A stretch of 64,000 nucleotides of DNA, from contig ML058548.1 of assembly GCA_003013855.2 (NCBI GenBank), positions 1,488,001 through 1,552,000 on the forward strand, read 5' to 3'. Origin of the DNA: Liriodendron chinense. Lineage: Eukaryota; Streptophyta; Magnoliopsida; Magnoliales; Magnoliaceae. Shown piece by piece: positions 46,137 to 58,603 of this stretch (positions are counted from its first letter, which is position 1; every line of letters begins with the position of its first letter). Position numbers and translations under genes: made by a program. The notes below the pieces were generated by a model. The model was not told the origin of the DNA and ran no database searches. It saw only the letters and a program-made list of their open reading frames with translations.

Positions 46137-46148
46137 TGGTATCAGAGC
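46137..46148 (+). other. Primer-binding site of E (initiator tRNA-Met)
   Basis: tggtatcagagc, 5 nt after the LTR end, complementary to the 3' end of initiator tRNA-Met as in most plant chromoviruses. Confidence 0.9.
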
Positions 46149-46364
46149 ATAACTTGGGAATACCTGTCCACAACATTACATATCTACTAATAACCTTTAA
46201 TTACCTGCCTTGTACTATATGATTGCTAGGACCCCAATCTTACTCACCTGCTTTGAACTTAGTTTAAACTAGGACTCCCCTATTGTATGCCTAGAAAATT
46301 TTGATTGACGTGTGGGCACTCATGAGTAACCCGATGCTAAGAGGATCCTGCCTTTTTGTAGGAC

Positions 46365-47816
46365 ATGGCACCCAAGAGAGCCGTTGGTAGGCAATCGTCT
46401 AGTGCGGGTACGTCCCAGACTGCCCCAGCTCCAGGCATGACTGCTGGTCAGTTCCAGCAGATGTTGCGTGCCATGACCTCCTTGGTAGAGCGCCAAGAGA
46501 GTAGGTCAGCCGATTCACCTGCCACATCCGAGCAGGATCGCGCCCGTTCCTTACTTAGGGATTTCAGGCAGATGGATCCCCCGCGTTTCTCGGGCGATCC
46601 GAACCCCGAGGCGGCAGAGAGATGGAAGTCTGAAGTAGAAAAGATCTTTACCATTATGCGATGCACGACTGTGCAGCGAGTTCCTCTCGCTGTCTTCCTT
46701 CTTCAGGGAGAGGCCGAGCATTGGTGGTCATCGATTACCCGCATAGTAGAGGCAGATTTCGAGTGGACCTGGGAGGATTTTGTAGACCGGTTTGACCGGA
46801 AGTTCTTCCCTGAGCATGTCCGTCAGCAGAGAGCGTTAGAGTTCGAGACGCTAGTCCAGGGAGAGATGACCGTATCACAGTACGAGGCCCGATTCGTTGA
46901 GCTGTCTCGATTCGCGACGTATCTTGTGGATGATGCGAGGCGAAAGGCCCGTCGGTTCGAGGGCGGTTTGCGCCTTGGCCTTAGGGGCCGTGTCGCAGGA
47001 CACAAGCTCCCTACATTTGAGGAGGTGGTGGAGCGGGCCCAAATTTATGAGGCAGAGTGGGCCGACGCGCAGCGGATCCGCAGTCAAGGCGGAGATCGAA
47101 AGGGGAAGAGAAAGGCACCCTCTGGCAACTTCCGACAGCAGCGTCAGCAGTATCAGCCGCCGAGACCCCATCAGCAGCATCAGCGACAGCAGTACCCACC
47201 GCCGAGAGCTCCTCCGCAGCAGAGGCAGCAGCAGAGGACGCATCAGCAGCAGCAACAACCACAGAGGGGACAGGCACCTCCCCAGCAGGCTCAAGGCCGG
47301 TTCTATGCAACCCAGCAGGACCCTCAGGCACCAGGAGGAGTCGTAGAGGGTACACTCCTTGTCTCTGCATGCATAGCACATGTTCTATTTGATTCTGGCG
47401 CATCACATTCATTCATATCTGAGGATTTCTGTCGATCGATTGGTTTGCCGTTAGAATCCGTGCGCGAGGGTTTGTCAGTGTCGACACCCTTAGGGAAGAC
47501 CGCAGTATTAAGTTTGATTTGTTCGTCTTGCCCTGTCTTGGTAGGAGAGACCTTTTTGCCTGCTGACTTGTTTGTTTTGCCGATGTCCGAGTTTGATGTT
47601 ATCTTGGGCATGGATTGGTTGTCCGAGTATCATGCCATCATAGACTGTTTCGCGAGAACAGTTACCTTCCTTATACCCGGCATGCCGCAATTTCAATTTG
47701 TTGCTGAACCCAGAGGAGAGCAATTATCAGCACTGATGGCTTGTGCAATTGAGGAGCCGGTTGCTTTGAGCATCGACCACTTGCCGATCGTTTGTGACTT
47801 TTCAGATGTGTTTTAG
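46365..47816 (+). pseudogene. gag-pro: Element E gag and protease
   Basis: ATG 46365 opens a 483-codon frame. The capsid domain (about residues 65-210) includes PPRFSGDPNPEAAERW and FDRKFFPEHVRQQRALEF. Then comes a Q/P-rich segment (about 240-325) where Tekay/Del gags normally have a CCHC knuckle; none is present. The protease follows with FDSGASHSFIS near residue 342 and VILGMDWLSEYHAIIDC near 413. TAG at 47814-47816 interrupts the frame in the SDVF...GLPP segment, where relatives read through to RT, so it is a nonsense mutation. The RT continues in the same frame 12 nt later. Confidence 0.85.
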
Positions 47817-48806
47817 GAGATTCCGGGGTTGCCGCCTCGTCGGCATACCGAGTTCCAGATTGACCTTGTACCCGGTACCGCGCCTATCTCAAAGGCCCCG
47901 TACCGTATGGCACCGTTGGAGCTGCGAGAACTGCAAAAGCAGTTGGATGAGTTGCGCGAGCTAGGCTTCATCCATCCGAGTAGTTCACCGTGGGGAGCAC
48001 CAGTACTCTTTGTGAAGAAGAAGGATGGCTCATTGAGGCTTTGCGTAGATTACCGCGAGCTCAATAAGGTCACGATCAAGAACAAGTACCCGCTTCCGAG
48101 GATTGACGATTTGTTTGATCAGCTGCGGGAGGCGAAGTTCTTTTCAAAGATAGATCTGCGGTCCGGTTATCATCAAGTTCGTGTCCGGGAGGAGGATATC
48201 CCAAAGACAGCATTTAGGACGCGCTATGGTCATTTTGAGTTCCAGGTCATGTCCTTTGGACTGACCAATGCGCCCGCAGTGTTCATGCAGTTGATGAATG
48301 AGGTCTTCCGTCCGTATCTTGACCAGTTTGTTGTAGTGTTCATTGACGACATTCTGATCTATTCAAGGACCCGAGAGGAGCATGAGCAGCATTTAGAAAT
48401 CACCCTGCAGACTCTCCGTGCACACCAGCTCTATGCGAAGTTGGAGAAGTGCGAGTTTTGGCAGGAGGAGGTGAAGTTCCTCGGTCATGTCGTGACGAGG
48501 CAAGGAGTAGCAGTGGACCCAACTAAGGTTGATGACGTGCGTCAGTGGTGCCAGCCCACGAACGCGTCTGAGGTTCGAAGTTTTCTGGGGCTAGCAGGTT
48601 ATTACCGTCGTTTCATTGAGGGCTTCTCTCGTATTGCTGCCCCGTTAACCAGATTGACTAGAAATGGTGCTGAGTTTGTATGGAGTGACACATGTGAGCG
48701 GGCATTCGCGGAGCTAAAGGATCCTCTTACGTCGGCACCAGTCCTCACTCTTCCTTCTGGGAGTGATGGATTCGTGATTTTTACAGATGCCTCGGTATTG
48801 GCTTAG
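47817..48806 (+). pseudogene. RT: Element E reverse transcriptase
   Basis: Chromovirus RT with the segment PYRMAPLELRELQKQLDEL, FVKKKDGSLRLCVDYRELNK, FSKIDLRSGYHQVRV and the catalytic FIDD (VVFIDDILIYSR, about 48336-48365). It runs into the start of RNase H (FTDAS near 48780), where a 1-nt deletion near 48800 breaks the frame. Confidence 0.88.
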
Positions 48807-49399
48807 GTGCTGTTCTGATGCAACATGGCAAAGTAGTAGCGTATGCGTCTCGCCAGCTCAAGATCCATGAGCAGAACTACCCCACGCATGATCTAGAGTT
48901 GGCAGCTATTGTCTTCGCACTGAAGGTATGGAGGCACTATCTCTATGGGGTCAAGTTCAAGCTCTTCTCTGATCATAAGAGCTTGAAGTACCTCTTTTCA
49001 CAGTCAGAATTAAATATGAGGCAGAGGCGTTGGATGGAGCTCCTAAAGGACTATGATTTCGATCTTCAGTACCACCCCAGCAAGGCTAACGTGGTGGCGG
49101 ATGCCCTTAGCCGCCAGCCACGGGGCTTAGTGGCGCATATGATGGTGCAGGAGTGGAGGATGCTCAAGGATATTGCTGAGTATGACTTCGAGCTAAGCCT
49201 ACAGTCTTCCATTGCTCGGTTATCGGGCCTGTCGATTCAACCCTCCCTTGTTTCTAGGGTGATCGAAGCTCAGCAGACGGATCCGACGTTGAAGGATTAT
49301 TGGGAAGAGGCCTCGTCAGAGGATCGGACAGACTGGCAGATTGGGTCAGATGGTGGACTTCATTTTCGAGGGCGGTTGTGTGTCCCAAACATTTCATAG
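48807..49399 (+). pseudogene. RH: Element E RNase H and linker
   Basis: The frame resumes one position over with GAVLMQHGKVVAYASRQLK, ELAAIVFALKVWRHYL and FSDHKSLKYLF, then the tether region FDLQYHPSKANVVADALSR. TAG at 49397-49399 interrupts the VPN...LRR junction leading to integrase. The domain degrades the RNA strand of RNA-DNA hybrids. Its first aspartate (FTDAS) is on the other side of the frameshift. Confidence 0.85.
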
Positions 49400-50676
49400 T
49401 TGCGCAGAGATCTTATGAATGAGGCATACCGATCGAGGTTCACTATACACCCTGGTTCTACTAAGATGTATCGTGATATGAGGAGACAGTATTATTGGGC
49501 CGGAATGAAGCGTCAGATTGCCAGCTTTGTGTCCGAGTGCGACACTTGTCAGCGTGTTAAGGCCGATCATCGAAAACCTCCAGGACCCTTGCAGCCGTTG
49601 AGTATTCCGTTGTGGAAATGGGAGCACGTGACCACGGATTTTATTATGGGATTGCCGAGGACTGATCGCGGTCATGACGCCATCTGGGTTGTCGTTGATC
49701 GTCTGACAAAGTCAGCACATTTCCTTGCGATACGTGCATCATGGCCATTGCACCGGCTTGCAAAGTTGTTCATCGATGAGATTGTGAGATTGCATGGAGT
49801 CCCGGTTTGGATCGTTTCCGACCGAGACCCGAGATTTACGTCGCGATTCTGGAGGAGTTTTCAGAAGGCGATGGGGCCTGCCTTGAAGTTCAGCACTGCA
49901 TACCACCCACAGACCAACGGACAGACCGAGAGGGTCAACCAGATCCTTGAGGACATGCTCCGAGCTTGTGTGCTGGATTTCTCAGGGAGTTGGGATGAGC
50001 ATTTGCGTTTGGCTGAGTTTGCATACAATAACGGCTACCAAGCGACTATTGGTATGGCACCTTTCGAAGCGCTGTATGGTAGACCTTGTAGGTCTCCCAG
50101 TTGTTGGACCGAGGTTGGAGAGAGTCATCTCCTAGGTCCCGAGCTTGTGCAGAGGACATCAGAAGCTATCGATGCCATCAGGCAGCGGATGCGCACAGCT
50201 CAGAGCCGACAGAAGAGTTTTGCAGATCATCGGCGTCGTCCCCTAGAGTTGACGTTGGGGATCGTGTGTATCTCAAGGTCTCGCCTATGAAGGGCGTAGT
50301 TCGTTTTGGAGCCAAGGGGAAGCTTGCCCCAAGGTTCATTGGACCCTTCGAGATCACTGGACGCGTTGGCGTCGTGGCTTATCAGCTGGCCTTGCCACTT
50401 CAGTTGTCTGGCATCCACAATGTTTTTCATGTTTCTATGTTGCGGAAGTGTGAGTCAGATGTGGTTCCTGTAATAGATTGGCAACCGTTGGAGGTTCGCG
50501 AGGATGCTTCTTACATCGAGCAGCCGATCCGTATCCTTGACCGGAAGGAGCAGGTTCTCCGAACCAAGGTCATCCCTTTAGTAAAAGTTCAGTGGAGTCA
50601 CCATAGCATAGATGAGGCATCGTGGGAGCGAGAGGCAGAGATTCGCGAACGTTATCCCCATCTTTTCGATGACTGA
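49400..50676 (+). pseudogene. INT: Element E integrase with chromodomain-like tail
   Basis: Zinc-binding segment HPGSTKMYRDMRRQYYW ... CDTCQR (about 49448-49552). The core has D in TTDFIMGLPRT (about 49638), D in IVSDRDPRF (about 49815) and E in NGQTERVNQIL (about 49925). A frameshift near 50238 moves the rest to another frame: GDRVYLKVSPMKGV, the GPFEITGRVG region, and a terminal VQWSHHSIDEASWEREAEI that looks like a chromovirus chromodomain. Chromodomains direct insertion to particular chromatin. It ends at 50676. Confidence 0.85.
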
Positions 50677-50794
50677 TTGTATACGTATGTTTGTTTTCAG
50701 TTTGGTATATATGTAGTGACGAGATTCCTTTTTACTTGACAGCCTCAGTTAGTTTGACTTCATAGTATAAATTTCGAGGACGAAATTTTTTGTT

Positions 50795-50807
50795 AGGAGG
50801 GGAGAAC
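50795..50807 (+). other. Polypurine tract of E
   Basis: aggaggggagaac directly before tgtaacaccc of the 3' LTR, following the atttcgaggacgaaattttt block typical of Tekay/Del elements. Confidence 0.85.
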
Positions 50808-52235
50808 TGTAACACCCGTACCTTAATTAGCCCTCCGTACACCTCTTTTCCGAACTCGGCATACCTGGAACAGTCCAAACCGGCGAGTTTCAATCAGACA
50901 CCCTATTTTGGTACCGCAACGACCTGAGACTTGTACCCCGGCGACCGCGCGGACGCCACGACTCCAACGCCGCGCGGCACGCTCCGATTCGATACCTAGT
51001 TTGAAAGATGTGTTCATGTGCGTAGATCGAGGCGGGCCACGCTACACATGCATGGTGTGGGCCCCACTTGCACAAATCCCTAGGTTGTCCCATCAATCAA
51101 TCAATATCCCATCAATCAATCAACATCCCATCAATCCATCAAGCATCAATCAATCAAGTACATCTCTCTCTCCTCACAAGTCAACTTAAGCCATACCCAA
51201 GCAATCCAATCTCATAATTACCCCATCCATCATCATTCCCATTTCTAATACCACTTATATCCCAAGCTCCCTACAAACAAGTGCCATACGTAGCCATTTT
51301 TGGAAAGAGAGAGAGAAAGAGAGAGAAAGAGAAAGAGAGAGTAAGAAAAGGAAGAGATTAGTGAGTGAGATTGGAGGGTTAAGAGAGTTCTTGTGGACTT
51401 AGGTGACTAGAGGAGGAGATCTACCACATCGAGCCGTCCGATCGTCTATCCGACCCAATCCAACCGTCCAATTTGAGTGAGTGCTAAGGGGGGCATAAAC
51501 TCCCCTTTCTTCCTTTTTCCCTTTCATTTTTGGGCCCACAAGTGGGCCATGTTGTGAGACAGCGTGCCCCGCACGCTGCCACGACATGGACCACCTTGTG
51601 TGGCCCACCATGATGCTTTATTTTCATTTTTCCTATTCTTTGAAACATGAAGATCTTGATGAGGTATACTACAAGGATTATCTTGATCCAAAGCTAATTG
51701 GGCCCACCATGAGGTGGCCCAGCTGATGAATGGAGTGGATCCTACATGTGTGGACCCCACTGATCAAGGCACCACAAAACAAATAAAAAAAGAAGAAGAA
51801 AAAGAAAAGAAAAAAAAAGGATGGGAGGCCGCTGGACAGCCAGCGTCCAGAGGACGCTGCTGCCCAGCGCTGCCCCTTTGAGCACTGGACGTGGGTCCCC
51901 ACTCGTGGGGCCCACCTTGATGCAGGTATTCGATCCACACCGTCCGTCTGTTTCTTCAGCCCATTTTATTGCTGGACACAAAGAATGAGACTGACCCAGA
52001 TCTCAGGTGGACCACACCATAGAAAACAGTAGGGATAATGGAACCCACTGTCGGAACTTCTTGGGCCCACCGTGACGTTTGTAGATTGTTTCACCAGTCC
52101 AATATTAGACTCATTAGGTCCCCAATGAGCTGGGGGACCTGATGAATGGAGTCGATTACACTCATGTGGGCCCCACTTAAAATAATCAAGAGAAAACAAA
52201 AAAAAAGAAGAAAGAAGAGTGACCAGCGTCACGCT

Positions 52236-52268
<33 letters not shown>

Positions 52269-55136
52269 GAGTCAGGGGCGCTGGACGATTGGAGTGGGTC
52301 CCCATTCGTGGGACCCACCTTGATGATTTTGATAGATCCACACCGTCCATCTGTTTCCCCGGATCATTTTAGGTCCAGGGCCCAAACTTGAAACAAATCC
52401 AAATCTCAAGTGGACCATACTACCCGAAACAGTGGAGATGATGACGTCTATGGTAGAACTATCTCTGGCCCATCTTGCAGTTTGTAGACCCCGTAACCTG
52501 TCCAATATTGGACTCTAAGCGTTCCTCAGGAGCTGGGGAACATGATGAACGGTGGGGATAATACTAATGTGGGCCCCACTTGAAATAAGCATAAGAAAAA
52601 GAAAAAAAAACAAAAAACAAAAACAAAAACAAAATGCAAAGGAGTCCTGACGCTGGATGGTTCCAGCGTCAGGCGCTGCCAGCGTCAGGGACGCTGGACG
52701 ATCGAAGTGGGGTCCCCACTCGTGGGACCCACCTTGCTGTGTGTGTAAAATCCACACCGTCCATCTATTTCCCTGGACCATTTTAGGGCCAAGGCCCAAA
52801 CATGAACCAGACCTAAATCTCAAGCGGACCGTGCTACCTGAAACAGTAGAGGTAATGACGTCTAAGGTCAAATTTTATTTGGCCCATCTGGAATTTTGTA
52901 GACCTTATAAGCTATCTAATGTTGGGCTCGTTGGGTCCCTCATGAGCTGGGGAACCTAATACATGGAGTGGATCAGCCTTATGTGGGCCCCATTGGACCA
53001 AAATCAGATATAAAAAAAAAAAACAAGAAGAAGAAGAAAGAAGGAGAGGCGTTAGCCTCTGACGCTGGGAGTACCCAGTGTCCACGGACGCTGGGCTCCT
53101 CAGCCGTCCACCAGTGGCCCACCTCGTGGGACCCACCTTGATGTATTTGTTTTATCCAGCCATCCACCTGTTTTCTCAGATCATTTCAGGGCCCACCATT
53201 ACGACGGTTTTCTATCTGAACCGTCTATCAAGTCACGTAGACCTATATGAATGGAAAACACAAATATCAGCTTGATCCAAAACTCAGTTGGGCCCACCTA
53301 GAACATACGTGCTTTATCTCTTCCATCCATAAGTTTTTTCCAGCTCATTCTAGTGGCTGAGCCCAAAAGTTAAGTATATCCAAATGTCAAGTGGGCCATG
53401 CCACGGGAAACAGTGGGAATATGAATTCCACCGTTAAAACCTTCCCAAGCCCTACAGTTATGTTTATTTAACATCCAACCTGTTCATAAGATCACCTGGA
53501 TATGGGTGAAGGGAGATCATGAATATCAGCTTTATCCATAACTTCTATGACCCAGGTGGGCCCCACGCTCGTATAGCAGGTGACCCACCCTATGGGTCCT
53601 ACATGATGTATGTGTCTGATCCAGGCCGTCCTTTCTTGGGCCTACCTATGATCTATATGTTTTATCCATGCAGTATACTATTTTTGTCTGCCTGTTTTGT
53701 ATGTGCAGGCCCAAGTATGGGGTCGATGTGGTCTCAAGTGGGTTATGCCGTGAAGACCTTTACATTTCCAATGGGGCCCACAGTTCGGGTCCCACTCTCT
53801 GTATATATATTGGGCCATTCAAGGCCAACAGTACATGATATGTCTGGTAATATGCTAGTAAACTTAGCTGGATAGGTCACACTGATAATATGCTTAGTGT
53901 AATGAATATCATACCCATTCATTTGTACATACGCATCATATGTATGCCTGACTATGGACGATGTCGATCATAGCATATGCCTTACAGCTTGAGATACTTA
54001 GGGGACCCGTATGAGATAGGGTCACCCTACATGATCGCGCGGTATGCGCAGGTTTGGTGCATGGCTTTAATAGTGTGACTCATACATCTCGCATTATAAA
54101 TGTCATGATCAGATTCTCACCCCAGCGGCATCGGGGTTTTGACCACCACAGTCACATCGTGGATGGTAGGAATGGACACCGGAAATATGTTCTAGCACTT
54201 GGGCGCCAAAGATGTCCTTGGGTGAAAGTCCCTAAACCCTGTGGTACCAGTAGGATGCTCCAATGTCTAGACCGAGTGGATTTATGAGCGCATGAGGGCC
54301 AAATACCAGTAGGCCGCGTCTCCCACTGTGTCGGGGTCGGTTGGAAGGGGGTGTGACCTTACCCGCCCGGGTGCAGAGGGCTATACTAGGTTGAGTTTGA
54401 CCAGCTCGTGAATGGGTTCGCTATCGACGAGCCGGGTGAATTTTCTTATATGTCATTGACGAGGCGGATAGTGAGGTCTCTTCCACTCGCTTGGTTATGC
54501 GCGCGATGGGCGGCAACCAATGTCTGGAGTGTACTAGACCCCGGTGATGTCCCAGTTGTAAACCGTATGATATATGACAGTTGAGGATTGACATGCGCAC
54601 ATGGCATCATTAGCATATGACACTCGGCCATATAGGCCCATTGCATTGCATAGCCTCGAGATGGCTAATGACATTCATAGACTTGGTAGTGTAGCCTGCC
54701 ATCATTTCCACTTACTCTGATATCTGTATACCTGTCATATGCATTGCGCACACACCACACACTCTCTAAGCTTCATAGTAAGCTTATGCACGTTGTTTAC
54801 GTGCAGGTCATACTATAGCATGACAGCAGTGAGATAGGGGCGCGCATTTGATTTTTCAGCTTTCAGTTATACCTTGTATTTCCTTTTTCTACAGCATTGT
54901 ACTCAAAAGATTATCTTAGTGGATATGTGATGTGATGCTTTTTGGTTTGGTATACTTATGTTTATGCTCATCTATAAAAAAAAAATTTACCTTGAAAATC
55001 CTCCTTGTGGGATCCCAGGATCGGAACCTGGCGTATGGGAGCTAGGGGCCGAGAATGGGGTACTACGGAGGCTGTTGGCACCGAATTCGGCGGCCGGGAA
55101 TTTAGTGAGCCCGGTCCCCGAGTTTGGGGCGTGACA
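50808..55136 (+). repeat. Element E 3' LTR (4329 bp)
   Basis: Complete, starting tgtaacacccgt and ending gcgtgaca. It is colinear with the 5' LTR with about 1% substitutions. Immediately followed by atacctccgtcag, which is C sequence also present at 40923. Confidence 0.92.
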
Positions 55137-56366
55137 ATACCTCCGTCAGATTAGGAGATCAATCATCCTGATACACAAGATCCTTCAGAGGGATGAACAT
55201 ATCCTCTGAATCAAACTTCTCAACGAATGGTTTAAGGTGTTGTCCGTTCACTTTAAAGCAATTACCATTCGTGGCATTTTCTATCTCGACAGTCCCATGA
55301 GGAAAAACTTCTTTAACAATGTATGGGCCCGTCTATCGAGATGTCAATTTTTTTGAAAAAAGATGAAGTCGAGAATTGTACAAGAGTACGTTTTGACCTT
55401 CATGAATTTTTTTTCTAAAAATGTGTTTATCATGGAAGACTTTCATTTTACTCTTATAAATTCTTGAGTTCTCATAAGCATCATTCCGAATCTCATCAAG
55501 TTCATTCAGTTGGGGTTTGTGAAGCGAGCTAGCCTTGTCAATGTTGAAGTTCAATGCTCGAATTGCCCAATAGGCTTTATGTTCAAGCTTCACAGGCAAG
55601 TGACAAGCTTTTTCATAGACAAGTCTATAGGGATACATTCCAATCGAGGTCTTATAAGCGGTATGGTGAGCCCAAAGGGCGTCGACTAATCTCAGCGACC
55701 AATCTTTATGATCCGGCCTCACCGTCTTTTCCAAATCTGTTTGATTTTTCAATTGAAAATTTTAGCTTTCCCACTTGTCTATGGGTGGTATGGGGTACCT
55801 ACTTTATGCGTAATGCCATATTTCATCATTAAGGCTTTGAAAGGCCTACTGCAAAAGTGAGAGCCACCATCACTTATGATGGCTCGAGATGTTCCACATA
55901 TGAAAAGTATATTTTCTTGAAGGAACTGTAGAACCGTGCGGTGATCATTGGTTCTACATAGAATCTCCTTTATCCACTTGGACACATAGTCTACGGCAAG
56001 CAGTATATAGATATGTCCAAAAGATGAGGGGAATGGTCCCATGAAATCGATGCCCCAATAATAAAAAACCTCAAGATCTTGAATTGGGTTAAGAGGCATC
56101 ATATTCCAATGTTACAATCCTCTTAGCTTTTGACAACATTCGCATGCTTTGCAAAACTCGTGGGTATCTCTAAACAAAGTAGGCTAATAAAAACCACACT
56201 GCAGAATTTTTGCAGTGGTTTTCTTGACGGAAAAATGACCCCCACATGTTTGATTATGATAAAAGGAGATGACAGAATTTTGTTCATCATCAGGGACACA
56301 TCTCCTAATTATTTGATCTGGGCAATATTTAAATAGTAAAGGTTCATCCCAGAAAAATCTACGCAC
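55137..56366 (-). pseudogene. INT: Element C integrase
   Basis: Read from 56366 leftward: zinc-binding HNQTCGGHFSVKKTTAKIL (about 56250), core D in WGIDFMGPFPSSFG (about 56050), D in AIISDGGSHF (about 55870), and the tail to about 55333 (LYNSRLHLF). Frameshifts and stops separate the pieces, and the segment around the catalytic glutamate is disrupted by stops near 55752-55779. 55137-56030 is the right copy of the 894-bp duplication flanking E. Here the sequence continues naturally into the rest of C's INT, so this is the original locus. Confidence 0.85.
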
Positions 56367-56399
56367 TTCCCTTAAAAATTTTCACTAATCTTGTGTAGT

Positions 56400-56888
56400 C
56401 TAATGACTTGTCATCGCACATGTGGAAAGATAGTTTGCTATATCAGCATACCACGATGGATGCATAACAACAAAGAGTTTCTCATTAGGGAACAAGTCCC
56501 CACTAGGTGACTCGTCAATGGAATCGGGTAAAACTAGGCGGGATAGATGATCCGCCATTATGTTCTTTACTCCCTTCTTATCTTTAATCTCTAAGTCGAA
56601 TTCATGAAGGAGTAGGATCCATCTAAGCAAAGGGGGTTTAGCATCCTTCTTAAAAAGAAGGTGTTTCAGTGTCGCATGATTCGTGTAGATGATAACCTTA
56701 GATCCTATCAAGTAAGGCCTGAATTTGTCCAAAATAAAAATAAGGGCTATGAGCTCCTTCCCCTTAGTCGAGTAATTGACTTGGGCGGAATTTAAGGTCC
56801 AACTCGCATAGTAGATAACGTGGGGCTTCTTATCCTTCTTTTGCCCTAACATCGCCCCAATAGCATAATCGCTCGGATCACACATCAA
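56400..56888 (-). pseudogene. RH: Element C RNase H
   Basis: MMCDPSDYAIGAMLGQKKDKKP, IYYASWTLNSAQVNYSTKGKEL and YTNHATLKHLLFKKDAK, followed by FDLEIKDKKGVKNIMADHLSRL. The catalytic CDAS is CDPS and the TDH motif is TNH, both changes by decay relative to element B. Confidence 0.85.
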
Positions 56889-57837
56889 TTCAAAAGGAAC
56901 GAACCAATCCGGGGGTTACATGATAGGTGTAGTTGTCAACATGTCTTTTATCTTTGAAAAAGCTAATTGACATTCGGCATTCCACTCGATTTGGTTTTGC
57001 TTTTGGAGAAGGTTACATAAAGGCCCAGAGATATGGCCGACATCCTTTATGAACCTTCAATAAAATCTGGCATGTCAAAGGAAGGACCGCACATGGCGTA
57101 TGCTTTTGGGTAGTGGCAGATTAACAATAATATCGATTTTGGCCTGATTTACTTCTATTCCATTAAATGAGATAATATATCCAATGACTATTCCTCTTTG
57201 TACCATGAAATAACACTTTCCCAATTTAAGATGAGATTCTTCTCCTCACATCTAGTTAAGATCGATTTCAAGTGATTGAGACACTCATTGAATGTACAAC
57301 AAAAAATAGAGAAATCATCCATGAATACCTTGAGAAACTCACCCACAATGTCCGAGAAAATACTCAACATGCATCGTTGGAATGTGGCAAGTGCATTACA
57401 AAGTCCGAATGGCATCCTTCAGTATGCGAAGGTGCTGAACGGGCATGTTAAGGTAGTCTTCTCTTAGTCTTCTGGGGCTATCTCAATTTGGTTGTAGCCG
57501 GAATAACCATCAAGGAAGCAATAATAGGAGGACCCACTAACTTCTCCAAAATTTGATCCATGAATGGGAGATGGAAGTGATCTTTCTTAATGACCGTATT
57601 TAACTTCCGATAATCTATGCACATACGCCAACCGGTGGTCATTCTAGTCGGTATAAGCTCGTTGTTGGCATTCTCGACAATGGTAATACCAGACTTCTTA
57701 GGAATAACATGGGTAGGACTCACCCATTGGCTATCCGAGATAAGGTAGATAATACCCACGTCTAGTAACTTTAACACCTCAGCCTTGACAACCTCCATCA
57801 TGTTTAGATTTAATCTCCTTTGAGGTTGTTTAGTCAT
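56889..57837 (-). pseudogene. RT: Element C reverse transcriptase
   Basis: The N-terminal part 57837-57478 (LLDVGIIYLISDSQWVSPTH, WRMCIDYRKLNTV) and the middle part 57415-57188 with the catalytic FMDD (KVFMDDFSIFC) are recognisable. The thumb/connection region down to 56889 survives only as fragments. Several frameshifts. Confidence 0.85.
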
Positions 57838-58603
57838 TTTTGTATTCTCTTTGAGGTGTATACGGTGAGTACAAACCGAAAAGAATCCCCTTGAGGTCCG
57901 CTATTGTCCATCCTATGTCTCTCCTATATTCTTTGAGTAGCTCAATCAACTTGTGCTCTTGGTCTTTTTCTAGGTGAGAGGTTATGACAACCGAGAATGT
58001 TTCCTCTTGACCCAAAAATACGTATTTAAGCTCAGATGACAATGATTTAAGGTCAAGCTTCGGCTGTTTGATATTAGACGGTAGAGGCTTTGATGTGGTT
58101 GGTGGCAATTTCTCAAAATGGGGCCTCCACCGGCTAGTATCAACTAACGATTTCTCATTACTCAATGCTTGTACAATATCACACAAGATTGGATCTTTAG
58201 AATCTTCAAAGTGTGCCAAGTATGTCTCCAAATTTTTGAGTGGTTTAAGTTGGAGGAGCTCGTCTTCTTTAAAGGATTCGAGCATGTTTACCTCGAAGGG
58301 CTCATCCTCTTTCTCATTTCTTTGCCTTTTAAACATATGGAATACGTTCACCTCTAATGTCATGTTCCTAAAGGACAATTGCATCACCCTATTCCAGCAA
58401 TTTATAATTGTGTTTGATGTAGCCAAGAACAGGTGGCTTAAAAGTATCGGTATTTGAGTGCTAGTATCCATAACCGGTTGTGTGTCCAAGATGATAAAAT
58501 CCATCAGATAGTATAATTTTTCAACTTGAACTAATACATCCTCAATCATCTCTCTCGGTACACGGATGAATCTATCAGTGAGTTACAATGTGGTTTTGGT
58601 GGG
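57830..58603 (-). pseudogene. pro: Element C protease C-terminal part and PR-RT linker
   Basis: MIEDVLVQVEKLYYLMDFIILD aligns with B's protease (EDVLVQVDKFYYPVDFIVLD). The acidic linker (NMLESFKEDELLQL) continues to the RT. The protease is cut at 58603/60702 by solo LTR F, and its remaining N-terminal half, with the active site, lies to the right of F. Confidence 0.8.

Larger units (their letters stand above)
41817..55136 (+). mobile_element. Element E: Tekay/Del-like chromovirus with very long LTRs
   Basis: LTRs 41817-46131 and 50808-55136, PBS for initiator tRNA-Met at 46137-46148, PPT at 50795-50807 and gag-pol 46365-50676. The internal region (4,676 bp) is barely longer than one LTR (~4.3 kb). 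Long LTRs, the tRNA-Met PBS and a chromodomain-like integrase tail point to Tekay/Del. The left LTR lacks the terminal tgtaa, and the flanks are an 894-bp direct duplication of C rather than a 5-bp TSD. Coding capacity is lost through two nonsense codons and two frameshifts. The LTRs differ by about 1%. Confidence 0.9.

Noticed and set aside
46137..46148. Possible tRNA gene fragments at PBS sites
   Set aside because: Only 12-19 nt complementary to tRNA 3' ends, positioned at LTR borders; they are primer-binding sites.
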